Positions 25,477-33,756 of a stretch of DNA of 33,829 bases are shown here, in pieces. Below the pieces are notes generated by a model, which did not search any database, was not told where the DNA came from, and saw nothing but the letters and a program-made list of their open reading frames with translations. Each line of letters starts with the position of its first letter. The first letter of the stretch is position 1. The DNA lies in the NCBI GenBank assembly GCA_900754275.1, contig CAAECF010000047.1, positions 1-33,829 on the forward strand. Direction: 5' to 3'. This DNA comes from an uncultured Collinsella sp. (GTDB lineage: Bacteria > Actinomycetota > Coriobacteriia > Coriobacteriales > Coriobacteriaceae). The translations under genes and the position numbers were made by a program.

Positions 25477-25706
25477 TGTGTAACCACGCTCCTAGTTACG
25501 TGTAATGCGGCGCTCTCTCACACCGCTACTTATTGAATTCTTGAATTATCGGCTTGCACTACCGGCTTCTTCCGTTCTTCACCACACGTTGGTACAGGGA
25601 AAAACGTTTGTCCACCTTGGAACTGCAACCCAAAACCCAAGATTTCACCCGTTTGAGAAGGATAACATAGCCACCCCCTTCATCAGGGCTGTTATATGTT
25701 TCTTTT

Positions 25707-25733
25707 TTTATACCATTAGGGCATTTTTAACAA
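25707..25733 (-). promoter_or_regulatory. candidate pfl promoter
   Basis: On the minus strand TTGTTA (25728-25733) and TATAAA (25707-25712) are separated by 15 bases, with TGG directly before TATAAA giving an extended -10. The implied leader is about 225 nt. Confidence 0.4.
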
Positions 25734-25870
25734 ATCCGCAGGAAATGCGAGCGTGAACAACTACCGTTCACCGATTTGTTTGGTTTTTTCCTTGCCTTTG
25801 TACGACGTTCACTCTAGCTGTTATGCCAGCTTTATCAGGGTAAAGTGTCCCAAAGACCCTACAGAAACTG

Positions 25871-25904
25871 CAGGGCGGCCACGGGATCCCCCGTGGCCGC
25901 CCTG
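25871..25904 (-). terminator. hairpin terminator candidate after kdgT
   Basis: Perfect 15-bp arms (25871-25885/25890-25904) enclose a 4-base loop, about 40 bp beyond the kdgT stop codon. No long U-tract follows on the minus strand, so it may act as a transcript end stabiliser or terminate weakly. Confidence 0.55.
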
Positions 25905-25942
25905 TGGCGTAGCTAGTTTTTAGCTTTGATTACCGTTTGGCA

Positions 25943-26959
25943 TTAGGCGGCTGCGGAGGCCTTGTCGGTCGTTGCCTTGCCGTTGCTCTGCTGGCCCTCA
26001 AAATGCTTGTAGCACCAGCTGGTGACCAGCGGGGTCAAAATAGCCGTAACGATTGCGCAGGCAGCAACCTGTGCCGTGGCCGTCGCGAGCACCGCGCCGC
26101 CGTACATGGCCTCGTTGACGCTTGCCATGGCAGCAGGCGTGGCCACATTGGCTCCGGCGCAGCTCGAAATGGCCGCACCTGCGACACCCGTACCGCCCGT
26201 GAGCTTATCGACCGCGATGACGGGAATTGCAAAGATCACCGAGCAGATCACGCCGAGCAGGATGCCGGGAAGACCGCCGTTGATAAGCTGGCCAAAAGTC
26301 ATGGTCGAGCCCATGGCAAAGAAGACGAGCACGATGATGGCGGAAAGTGCCGGTGCCATCATCTTCTTAAAGCTGGGGAACAGGTTACCCAGAATAATGC
26401 CGACGACGATCGGCAGAATGGCGCCCACGAGCGACCAGCCGATCGGGGCCTGGCCGGCAGCGCCGAGCACGATCATCGTGACCGGAGGGCCGACAACCAG
26501 CGTGGTGATGGCGACAGCGCCACGCTCAGCCTCGTTGCCCATGGTACCCATCAGCCCAGCGTACATAGCGTTGTTGGCGCCGGTGCAAGCCGCCAGCATC
26601 ACCATGGCAGAGATGCCAAACAAGTTGTCGTTGAACACATAAAGGATGAGCAGCGACATGGCAACGACCACGATCTGCTTGACGGCGATGATGATGGCGC
26701 CGCGGGCAGCGGCGGCAGGAGCGCTCTTAAACGAAATCGTCGTACCGACGATGAGCAAAAAAGCGCCCACGAGCGGGCCAGCGCCCTGCTGGGTCATGCC
26801 AAGCGTAAAGCTGCCGAGCGTTTTGAACAGGTCAGGGAATAGCGTGTTGAGCAGGCAGCCCAGCAAAAGCGGCACCAAAATATTGGCACCCGGGATGGAG
26901 GACATCTTAAAGAACGGCTCCTTTGCCGCCGGCGCCTCCACCGCAGTCGATTCACTCAT
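25943..26959 (-). CDS. kdgT: 2-keto-3-deoxygluconate permease (KdgT family)
   Basis: This 338-residue inner-membrane carrier is predicted to import 2-keto-3-deoxygluconate or a similar sugar acid with protons. It has about ten hydrophobic segments and family-like stretches: FKMSSIPGANILVPLLLGCLLNTLFPDL, VMLAACTGANNAMYAGLMG, GWSLVGAILPIVVGIILGNLFP and GGTGVAGAAISSCAGANVATPAAMA. The ATG at 26959 is chosen for its AAGGAGAT site; an ATG 7 codons upstream is in that site's leader. It is downstream of a short-chain dehydrogenase gene, separated by a terminator-like hairpin. No KDG kinase or aldolase is in the window. Confidence 0.85.
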   Translation of the reverse strand: MSESTAVEAPAAKEPFFKMSSIPGANILVPLLLGCLLNTLFPDLFKTLGSFTLGMTQQGAGPLVGAFLLIVGTTISFKSAPAAAARGAIIIAVKQIVVVAMSLLILYVFNDNLFGISAMVMLAACTGANNAMYAGLMGTMGNEAERGAVAITTLVVGPPVTMIVLGAAGQAPIGWSLVGAILPIVVGIILGNLFPSFKKMMAPALSAIIVLVFFAMGSTMTFGQLINGGLPGILLGVICSVIFAIPVIAVDKLTGGTGVAGAAISSCAGANVATPAAMASVNEAMYGGAVLATATAQVAACAIVTAILTPLVTSWCYKHFEGQQSNGKATTDKASAAA

Positions 26960-27010
26960 ATATATCTCCTTTGGATGCATGCGAATCGTAGCCGCACGCG
27001 CCTATGTCAG

Positions 27011-27049
27011 AAAGAAGGCGACGGTCCCGAGTCGCAGGAGCCGTCGCCG
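27011..27049 (-). terminator. Rho-independent terminator of the dehydrogenase gene
   Basis: On the minus strand GGCGACGG (27041-27048) and CCGTCGCC (27017-27024) pair, extended by inner TCC/GGG pairs, and are followed by TTCTTTCT. It lies about 20 bp after the stop codon. Confidence 0.65.
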
Positions 27050-27067
27050 AATAATCGTCGCGGGGTA

Positions 27068-27817
27068 TTACCCGTCCAGGACGATGCCGCCGTCGCAGTC
27101 ACCGATCTCGCCGTTCACGAAGCTGGCGAGATCGGAAGCGAAGAACAGCACCATCTGCGCAGGCTCGCTGGCCTGGGCGGCGCGGCCCAGAGGAATACCG
27201 TTGATGATGCGCTGAGAGTTCTCGTCAGAGAGAATCGAGGTCATATCAGTAAGGGTGAGCGACGGGCACACGGCGTTGCAGCGAACGCCAAACTTGCCGC
27301 CTTCCTTGGCGACTGCCTTGGTTAGACCGTTAACACCGGCCTTGGAGCTCGCGTAGGCCGCGGTGCCGAGCAGGCCACCGCCGATCTTGCCAGCAACGGA
27401 ACTCACGTTGACGATAGTGCCGGCATGGGCCGCCTTAAAGTGCGGGTACACGGCGTTCATCATGGTAAAGGTGCCGTTGAGGTTGATGTCGATGGTGCGA
27501 CGCCACTCGGTGTCATCGATCTCATCGAACTTCTTGGTGCTGATGACGCCAGCGCAGTTGATCAGGATGTTGGTTTGCGGCAGGTCCGTAAAAATCTGCT
27601 CGACAGTCTCGCGCGCCTTGGGTGCATCGGCGACATCGAGCTGATAGAACTTGTTGCCCTCGCCAAGCTCGGCCACCGCGGCCTCGCCCTTAGCAGCGTT
27701 CCTTGCGATGAGCGCGACATGTCCGCCGCCCGCGACGATGCCCTTGGCGATCTCGAGGCCAATGCCCTGAGTGCCGCCCGTGACAATCGCGGTCTTGCCC
27801 GTGAAGTCAAATGCCAT
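27068..27817 (-). CDS. short-chain dehydrogenase/reductase, KduD-like
   Basis: This 249-residue classical SDR oxidoreductase has the cofactor motif TGGTQGIG near residue 12, NCAG (NNAG equivalent), a catalytic serine in VNVSSVAGK and the YASSK catalytic pair. The C-terminal segment ending GEIGDCDGGIVLDG is as in many SDRs. The ATG at 27817 follows GGGGGATGG; the 39-codon extension lacks a site. Position next to a KdgT-type permease suggests 2-dehydro-3-deoxy-D-gluconate 5-dehydrogenase or gluconate 5-dehydrogenase activity, but SDR sequences do not fix the substrate, and a 3-oxoacyl-ACP reductase is possible. Confidence 0.8.
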   Translation of the reverse strand: MAFDFTGKTAIVTGGTQGIGLEIAKGIVAGGGHVALIARNAAKGEAAVAELGEGNKFYQLDVADAPKARETVEQIFTDLPQTNILINCAGVISTKKFDEIDDTEWRRTIDINLNGTFTMMNAVYPHFKAAHAGTIVNVSSVAGKIGGGLLGTAAYASSKAGVNGLTKAVAKEGGKFGVRCNAVCPSLTLTDMTSILSDENSQRIINGIPLGRAAQASEPAQMVLFFASDLASFVNGEIGDCDGGIVLDG

Positions 27818-27995
27818 GACTCCATCCCCCTTTATATAAGGTGTCTCCTCGCGGGAAGTTGGAGCATCGCACGTGGCGATTATATGAGTCCCAGTCGTCA
27901 TGGTGGTGACAACCCCTCGCCTAACCGCGTGCATAATAGTTCTTTGAAACGCTACAATTATTGAATTATTTTAATTCTTTATACGCTCTTTATAT

Positions 27996-28012
27996 TACCT
28001 AGCAACCAGGTA
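27996..28012. promoter_or_regulatory. palindrome in the marR upstream region
   Basis: TACCTAGCAACCAGGTA has perfect 5-bp arms around a 7-base centre. It lies in the 366-bp AT-rich gap between the divergent dehydrogenase and marR genes, downstream of a TTGAAA-17-TATTTT promoter-like pair (about 27945-27973). It is a possible MarR operator. Nothing else gene-like is in the gap apart from two copies of a short repeat. Confidence 0.4.
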
Positions 28013-28017
28013 TTTTT

Positions 28018-28117
28018 TTTGGGACATGCCCAGAGATCTACCCCTAACTTTGCTGATACCGACGGTGTACGGAGGTCGCCTAAAGATTGTTTTCTAGGCA
28101 TGACCCAAAAATCTACC
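28018..28117. repeat. copies 2 and 3 of the CCCAAAAATCTACC motif
   Basis: GGGACATG-CCCAGAGATCTACC (about 28019-28040) and GGCATGA-CCCAAAAATCTACC (about 28095-28116) each follow a T-rich run and are in the same orientation as the copy at 7814. They lie in the marR leader. Confidence 0.45.
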
Positions 28118-28183
28118 GTATAGGGTGCGCGTGCAAGGGTATCATCTTTCACCGGAAATAGTTTCTAGTGTTAGGGGTTTTCG

Positions 28184-28633
28184 ATGGAAGATACCGATTT
28201 CCATGAGCTTGGGCGTCAGCTCTTAACTGAGTTTGGCAGCATGCATCAGCGAATTTCGCGCTTTGCGGACAAAGCTCTCGGCGGCGAGATGGCCGTCATG
28301 CGCGCCCTCATGCGCGCCGGCGGCTCACTCACACCGAGCGAACTCGCCGATCGTGCCTGGGTTTCGAGCGCCCGTATCGCCAATATCCTGCGCGCCCTCG
28401 AGGCCAAGGGTTGGGTCGAGCGCGAGCACTCAAAGACCGACCGTCGTCGCGTACACGTCACGGTGACCGACAAGGGATTCCAGGTCATCGAAATCAAACG
28501 CCGGGAATTCGAGGACCGCACCGCGGCCTTCCTCGAGCAGCTCGGCGAAACAGATACCCAAGAGATGGTGCGCCTTCTAAGACGTGCCAACGAAATTATC
28601 GACCGCAATCAAGAAAGGAGAGATGCCGAGTGA
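28184..28633 (+). CDS. MarR-family transcriptional regulator
   Basis: This 149-residue winged-helix regulator is first gene of an operon with two ABC exporter subunits. The core reads GGSLTPSELADRAWVSSARIANILRALEAKGWVEREHSKTDRRRVHVTVTDKG, including the recognition helix and the wing with the conserved D-R-R. It probably represses the operon and responds to a ligand that the exporter removes, as is common for MarR-exporter pairs. The ATG at 28184 has only TAGGGG at long spacing. Its stop overlaps the next start in GTGA. Confidence 0.92.
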   Translation: MEDTDFHELGRQLLTEFGSMHQRISRFADKALGGEMAVMRALMRAGGSLTPSELADRAWVSSARIANILRALEAKGWVEREHSKTDRRRVHVTVTDKGFQVIEIKRREFEDRTAAFLEQLGETDTQEMVRLLRRANEIIDRNQERRDAE

Positions 28634-30996
28634 GGATTCTCAAGCTCTTTAAAAAGCATATCCTGGCACTACTCGCAGCTATCGTACTCATCGTAATCAG
28701 CTGCAACGCCGATCTGGCGCTGCCTACCTATATGAGCGACATCGTCGACGTGGGCGTGCAGCAAGGCGGTATTGCCTCGCCCGTGCCCGACACCATTCGC
28801 GCCGAATCGCTCGACGACCTCGAACTCTTTATGAGCGCCAAGGACGCCAAGGCTGTGGAGGCCGTGTTTAGCAAGGCTGGCAAAAACGGCATTCGAGCGT
28901 ACAAGGGCACCGAGGAAGAGCGTGCCGATGGAGGCAAGATTGCCGACATTATGAGCCTGCCCGAGACTGTCGTACTTTCGTTCAACCAGGGCATTGACGC
29001 CGACTCCATGGGCGACATGACCGGCACGTCCGGCGAAAAAGACAGCGACGCCGCCCAGGCCATGCCCACCCCCGAGCAGATGGCGGCGATGACGCCCGAG
29101 CAGCTCGCCGAGATGCAGCAGAAGGCCGCAGCGGCGCAGAACATGCAAAAGCAGATTGATGCCGACGGCGGTAAGATCACCATGAAGAGCCTGCGCCTGG
29201 GTGTCGAGGGCGGTCTGGTAGACCAAAGCAAGCTCGTCGAGGGCGCCAACGAAATGGCGGATAAAATGGGCTCCATGTCGGGCTCCATCGTGACCCAACG
29301 CGCCGTGAGCTATGTGCAAGACGAGTACAAGGCGCAGGGCATCGACCCCGCCGACGTGCAGAACGCCTACCTGGGCCGCATGGCGACCACGATGTTTGGT
29401 CTGTGCCTGATCTCGCTCGTCGCCACCATCCTGACCGGTGCCGTGGCTTCGCGCACCGCCTGCTCCATCGCCCGCGACCTGCGCCGCGAGACCTTCAACA
29501 AGGTTATGCACTTCTCGCCGGCCGAGGTGGGCAAGTTTAGCCAGGCCTCGCTCATCACCCGCTGCACCAACGACATTCAGCAGATCCAGATGGCCGCAAC
29601 CCTGTTTATCCGCATGTGCCTGATGGCCCCCGTCATGGGCATCGTCGCCGTTATGCGCGTCCTGGCCAACCACACCGGCCTGGAGTGGACCATCGCCGTG
29701 GCCATCATCGCGGTTTCGGCCGTTGTCGGCGTGCTCATGGGCCTCACCATGCCCAAGTTCAAAAAGATGCAGAGCTTTGTGGACCGCGTGAACCTTACCG
29801 CCCGCGAGCTGCTCGACGGCCTTATGCCCATCCGCTCGTTCAACCGCGAGGAACATGAGCTCGAGCGTTTTGACAAGGCTTCGCTCGACCTGATGACCAC
29901 GCAGCTCTACACCAACCGCGCCATGAGCTTTATGATGCCGCTCATGATGCTTGTCATGAACTGCATCACCGTGCTTATCGTCTGGTTTGGCGCGCAGGGC
30001 GTGTCCGACGGCGTGATGCAGGTCGGCAACATGATGGCGTTTATCTCCTACACCATGCAGATCGTCATGGCGTTTATGATCCTCACCATGGTGTCGGTCA
30101 TTCTGCCCCGTGCCGAGGTCGCAGCCGAGCGCGTGGAAGAGGTCATCACCTGCCCCACGAGCATCAACGACCCTGTCTCGCCCAAACTGCCCGCGGCCAG
30201 CGCGCCGCGCGGTGAGCTCACCTTCCGCGACGTGAGCTTCCAGTATCCCGATGCCCGTGCCGACGTCATCAGCGGCGTGAACTTCACCACGCATGCCGGT
30301 CAGATGCTCGGCATCATTGGCTCCACGGGCTCGGGCAAGTCCACGCTCGTGCAGTTGATTCCGCGCCTGTACGACGTCACGGGCGGCAGCATTTCGCTCG
30401 ACGGCATCGACGTGCGCGACATGACCCTTTCCGAACTGCGCCGCCGCATTGGTTACATCCCGCAGCAGGGTCGCCTGTTCTCGGGCACTGTCAAGAGCAA
30501 CCTCAAGTTTGCCGGCGACATGGTAAGCGACGATGACATGCACCAGGCCGCGCGCATCGCCCAGGCCGAGGACTTTATCGCCGAGCGCGAGGGCGGTTAC
30601 GACTCCCCCATCAGCCAGGGTGGCTCCAATGTTTCGGGCGGTCAGCGCCAGCGTCTGGCCATCGCCCGCGCCCTGGCCAAAAAGCCCGAGGTCGTGGTGT
30701 TCGACGACTCGTTTAGCGCGCTTGACTACAAGACCGACGCGCGCCTGCGCGAGGAGCTGGCCAAAAACGTCACCGACGCCGCGCTCGTGGTCGTGGCACA
30801 ACGCATCGCGACCATCATGCACGCCGACCAGATCATCGTACTCGACGACGGTCACGTAGTGGGCACCGGCACGCACGAGGAGCTACTGCGCAGCTGCCCG
30901 GCGTACCTGGAAATCGCACAGTCGCAGCTTTCCGCCGAGGAGCTGGGGCTTACCCAAGAAGAAATTGCAGCCGTTACGGAAGGAGGCGAGCACTAA
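28630..30996 (+). CDS. heterodimeric ABC exporter subunit with degenerate catalytic site and large external insert
   Basis: This 788-residue half-transporter fuses a six-helix membrane domain to a nucleotide-binding domain. Walker A GSTGSGKST has its lysine at 570; the signature is SGGQRQRLAIARAL. Walker B reads VVVFDDSFSALD, with Asp693 in place of the catalytic Glu, as in the degenerate partner of heterodimeric exporters such as TM287/288. About 200 residues inserted between helices 1 and 2 form an external domain with a Met/Gln/Ala-rich part (MAAMTPEQLAEMQQKAAAAQ). The GTG at 28630 overlaps the marR stop and follows AAAGGAG; upstream in-frame codons lie inside marR. It probably exports a drug or amphipathic compound. 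Confidence 0.9.
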   Translation: MRILKLFKKHILALLAAIVLIVISCNADLALPTYMSDIVDVGVQQGGIASPVPDTIRAESLDDLELFMSAKDAKAVEAVFSKAGKNGIRAYKGTEEERADGGKIADIMSLPETVVLSFNQGIDADSMGDMTGTSGEKDSDAAQAMPTPEQMAAMTPEQLAEMQQKAAAAQNMQKQIDADGGKITMKSLRLGVEGGLVDQSKLVEGANEMADKMGSMSGSIVTQRAVSYVQDEYKAQGIDPADVQNAYLGRMATTMFGLCLISLVATILTGAVASRTACSIARDLRRETFNKVMHFSPAEVGKFSQASLITRCTNDIQQIQMAATLFIRMCLMAPVMGIVAVMRVLANHTGLEWTIAVAIIAVSAVVGVLMGLTMPKFKKMQSFVDRVNLTARELLDGLMPIRSFNREEHELERFDKASLDLMTTQLYTNRAMSFMMPLMMLVMNCITVLIVWFGAQGVSDGVMQVGNMMAFISYTMQIVMAFMILTMVSVILPRAEVAAERVEEVITCPTSINDPVSPKLPAASAPRGELTFRDVSFQYPDARADVISGVNFTTHAGQMLGIIGSTGSGKSTLVQLIPRLYDVTGGSISLDGIDVRDMTLSELRRRIGYIPQQGRLFSGTVKSNLKFAGDMVSDDDMHQAARIAQAEDFIAEREGGYDSPISQGGSNVSGGQRQRLAIARALAKKPEVVVFDDSFSALDYKTDARLREELAKNVTDAALVVVAQRIATIMHADQIIVLDDGHVVGTGTHEELLRSCPAYLEIAQSQLSAEELGLTQEEIAAVTEGGEH

Positions 30997-32852
30997 TGGC
31001 AGACGAGACCAAGACCCAAATTCCCAAGCCCACCCGTCAGCGTGGACCCATGGGCCGCATGGGCGGCATGCGTCGCGGCGAAAAGGCCAAGGACTTTAAG
31101 GGCACCATGAGGCAGCTGCTCGGCTATATCGGCCAGCACAAGATTGCCGTGTTTGCCGCCGTCGCCTTTGCCGTGTGCTCGGTCATCTTTAACATTGTGG
31201 GACCCAAGGTGCTCGGCCAGGTTACGACCAAGCTGTTCGAAGGCCTGGTCGCCAAGGTCAACGGCACCGGCGACGTTGACTTTGACTGGATCGCCAAGAC
31301 GCTCGGCTTTTTGCTCTGCCTGTATCTGGCGAGCTCTGTCTGCAGCCTGGTCCAGGGCTGGCTCATGACCGGCGTCACGCAAAAGATCTGCTACCGCATG
31401 CGCAAGGAAATCGCCGCCAAGATTGCCGTCGTGCCGATGAGTTACTTCAACGGCCACAGCAAGGGAGACGTACTCAGCCGCATCACCAACGATGTCGATA
31501 CGCTGGGTCAGTCGCTCAACCAGAGCGTGACGCAGCTCATCACGTCGGTAACGCAGATTATCGGCGTGCTCGTCATGATGCTTTCGATCAGCCTGCCGCT
31601 CACCGGCGTCACCGTGCTCACGCTGCCGGCAGCCGCGATTATCCTGACCGTAATGATTCACTTCTCGCAGCCGTACTTCCGCGAGCAACAGCAGGTTCTG
31701 GGCGCCGTCAACGGCATTATCGAGGAGGACTTTGCCGGTCAAAACGTCATTCAGGTGTTCGACCGCGCCGAGGTCTCAATCGAGGAGTTCGACCGTCAAA
31801 ACGACCGCCTGTTTATTAGTGGCTGGCGTTCGCAGTTCCTGTCGGGCCTGATGATGCCGCTTATGAGCCTGGTGGGCAACATGGGTTACGTGGGCGTTGT
31901 CGTGGTGGGCGCGCAGCTCGCGCTGACCGGCAATGCCACGCCCGGCGACATCCAGAGCTTTATCCAGTACGTGCGCAACTTTACGCAACCCGTGCAGCAG
32001 CTGGGCAACGTGAGCAACACGATGCAGTCGATGGCAGCTGCCACCGAGCGTGTGTTTGAGTTTTTGGCCGCACCCGAGGAGGAGCAGAAGGCCGACGCGC
32101 AGATCCCTGAGAAGCGCCCCGGCCACGTGGAGTTTGACCATGTGAAGTTTGGCTACACGCCCGACAAGACCATCATCCACGACTTTAGCTGCGAGGCGCA
32201 GCCCGGCCAGACCATCGCCATCGTCGGCCCCACCGGCGCCGGCAAGACCACGCTCATTAAGCTGCTGCAGCGCTTCTACGACGTGGACGGCGGCTCGCTG
32301 CGTGTCGAGGGCGTCGATGTGCGCGACTGGGACCGCGCGGCACTGCGCGGCGAGTTTGCCATGGTGCTGCAGGACACCTGGCTGTTTAACGGCACCATCC
32401 GCGAGAACATCCGCTACGGACGCCCCGACGCGAGCGATGCCGAGGTCGAGGCCGCTGCGCGCGCCGCACGCTGCGACCACTTTATTCATACGCTCGCCGG
32501 TGGCTACGACTTTATGATCAACGAGGAGGGCACCAACCTGTCGCAGGGTCAGCGCCAGCTCGTGACCATCGCCCGTGCCATTTTGGCCGACCGCCCGGCA
32601 CTGATTCTGGACGAGGCGACTTCCAACGTCGATACCCGTACCGAGGAGCTTATTCAGCGCGCCATGGATGCGCTGATGCAGGGCCGCACCAGCTTTGTCA
32701 TCGCGCACCGCCTGTCCACGATCCGCAACGCCGACGTGATCTTGGTGATTCGCGACGGCGACATCGTCGAGAAGGGCACGCACGACGAGCTGCTCGCCCA
32801 GGGCGGCTTCTACGCCGACCTGTACAACTCGCAGTTCGACGAAGCGGCGTAA
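30996..32852 (+). CDS. heterodimeric ABC exporter subunit with intact catalytic site
   Basis: This 618-residue partner of the preceding subunit has six membrane helices (FAAVAFAVCSVIFNIVGPKVLG; LLCLYLASSVCSLVQGWLM; and others) followed by a nucleotide-binding domain with Walker A GPTGAGKTT, signature LSQGQRQLVTIARAI and Walker B ALILDEATSNVD, whose Glu540 is the canonical catalytic base. The N-terminus is basic and Gly/Met-rich (RQRGPMGRMGGMRRGEKAKDFKG). The ATG overlaps the previous stop in TAATG, after GGAGGCGAG, so the subunits are translationally coupled in equal amounts. LmrCD, BmrCD and TM287/288 are the closest functional models. Confidence 0.93.
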   Translation: MADETKTQIPKPTRQRGPMGRMGGMRRGEKAKDFKGTMRQLLGYIGQHKIAVFAAVAFAVCSVIFNIVGPKVLGQVTTKLFEGLVAKVNGTGDVDFDWIAKTLGFLLCLYLASSVCSLVQGWLMTGVTQKICYRMRKEIAAKIAVVPMSYFNGHSKGDVLSRITNDVDTLGQSLNQSVTQLITSVTQIIGVLVMMLSISLPLTGVTVLTLPAAAIILTVMIHFSQPYFREQQQVLGAVNGIIEEDFAGQNVIQVFDRAEVSIEEFDRQNDRLFISGWRSQFLSGLMMPLMSLVGNMGYVGVVVVGAQLALTGNATPGDIQSFIQYVRNFTQPVQQLGNVSNTMQSMAAATERVFEFLAAPEEEQKADAQIPEKRPGHVEFDHVKFGYTPDKTIIHDFSCEAQPGQTIAIVGPTGAGKTTLIKLLQRFYDVDGGSLRVEGVDVRDWDRAALRGEFAMVLQDTWLFNGTIRENIRYGRPDASDAEVEAAARAARCDHFIHTLAGGYDFMINEEGTNLSQGQRQLVTIARAILADRPALILDEATSNVDTRTEELIQRAMDALMQGRTSFVIAHRLSTIRNADVILVIRDGDIVEKGTHDELLAQGGFYADLYNSQFDEAA

Positions 32853-32883
32853 ATTCTGCCGCAGGGAACGAATAACGCCCTAG

Positions 32884-32920
32884 AACGGGGACGCAGGACA
32901 ATCTGCGTCCCCGTTTTTGT
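32884..32920 (+). terminator. Rho-independent terminator of the marR-ABC operon
   Basis: The 13-bp perfect stem 32884-32896/32903-32915 has a 6-base loop and a TTTTTGTTTTG tail, 31 bp after the last stop codon. It is the clearest terminator in the window. Confidence 0.9.
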
Positions 32921-32972
32921 TTTGCAGCCCTCGAACCGCCTCCCCTGGGACCTGATTGACGCCCTCCCTCAA

Positions 32973-33213
32973 GGCCCCGTGGACAAAAAATGGCAAATAT
33001 GAGTACTGTTACTTTTTTAGTAACATCCAAAACGACCCAAAACACCGCTCTTGTAGCTTGTATGCACCTCCACATTGCTCAATCAGCTCTGTATCAGGCT
33101 TATATGTACTAGCGTTAATGAACATATTTACTTTATGTCCATTATTTTGTGGGAGCAATATGGCACTACAGCAGCAACAGTACTCATATTTGGCATTTTT
33201 TGCCCACAGGGCT
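32973..33213. mobile_element. 241-bp MITE-like element with 38-bp imperfect terminal inverted repeats
   Basis: Arms 32973-33010 and 33176-33213 match as inverted repeats at 34 of 38 positions (core CAAAAAATG and AAATATGAGTACTGTT). The interior is AT-rich and has no gene; a small GTTAC/GTAAC hairpin lies at 33008-33024. No target-site duplication is evident at the edges. It may be a non-autonomous element, or two separate insertions of one repeat in opposite orientation. Confidence 0.5.
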
Positions 33214-33367
33214 TGGAGAACGCCCAACAATCTGGCAATACCAGCAAGCAAACCGCGTCCGCTGGCGCAAGGAGTTTCCCCAAGTGCCAGCACATAAGGA
33301 ACGTCCCCAACTGCCAGGTTTGAAAGGTAGTCATTGGGTGTTCCTATAGTTTTGTCAACCTTCGACG
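33214..33367. other. non-coding junction between the inverted-repeat element and IS110 remnant
   Basis: About 150 bp without a gene. It contains the 3' flank of the transposase fragment; TTGACAAAACTATAGGAACACC on the minus strand, just after the stop codon, may include the element's end. AAGTGCCAGCACATAAGG lies beyond. Confidence 0.4.
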
Positions 33368-33756
33368 CTACTCCCGGTAGGGCACCCGGTCGCGCATCAC
33401 GGCGTATATCGCCCTGAGCCGCTTCCTCGCGACGGCCTTGAGCGCCCGCCCGTGCCCCATGCCCCGCGCCCTGCAGGCCCGGTAGTACTCGCCGTAGCGC
33501 CCCGACGACCTCACCAGGCTGTTGCACGAGAAGATCAGAAGAGACTTGAGCCTCGCGTCGCCCCGCCTGGACGCCCTGACCGACCTCACCGACGTGCCGG
33601 AGCTCCTCACCCTCGGGGCTATGCCGCAGTACGAGGCCAGGTGGTCGTGGTCCGGGAACCTCGCGATGTCGACCGATACCGCGAGCTGCGCCGCCGTCCT
33701 CGGCCCGATGCCGGGCACGGTGAGCAGGCACGCGTAGGTCTCGTCTGTTAGCGCTA
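33368..33756 (-). pseudogene. IS110-family transposase, C-terminal fragment
   Basis: About 129 residues match the C-terminal (transposase_20) domain of IS110/IS1111 transposases: LLTVPGIGPRTAAQLAVSV with the helix-hairpin-helix, FPDHDHLASYCGIAPRVRSSG, RRGDARLKSLLIFSCNSLVRSSGRYGEYYRACRARGMGHGRALKAVARKRLRAIYAVM. The N-terminal DEDD RuvC-like domain is missing: sequence before LTDETYAC (about 33756) does not match the family, although the frame stays open a little further. The element is therefore probably inactive and truncated at its 5' side. Its stop is TAG at 33368-33370. Confidence 0.8.

Larger units (their letters stand above)
25477..25942. other. 466-bp control region upstream of pfl
   Basis: No gene. 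It contains the kdgT-side hairpin (25871-25904), a GTGAAC-N7-GTTCAC palindrome near 25752-25770 that includes a word shared with 17.1 kb, a candidate promoter (25707-25733) and AAAACGTTTG at 25601-25610, similar to the sucrose-operon operator core. The region is AT-richer than the genes. I could not find a convincing FNR-type TTGAT-N4-ATCAA site. Confidence 0.5.

Noticed and set aside
25477..25942. FNR/CRP site controlling pfl
   Set aside because: TTGAAT and TTATC fragments occur, but no pair has the TTGAT-N4-ATCAA or TGTGA-N6-TCACA spacing.
28669..30876. 735-codon open frame opposite the first ABC exporter subunit
   Set aside because: Antisense shadow rich in His, Gly and Asp, caused by high GC at third positions of the true gene.
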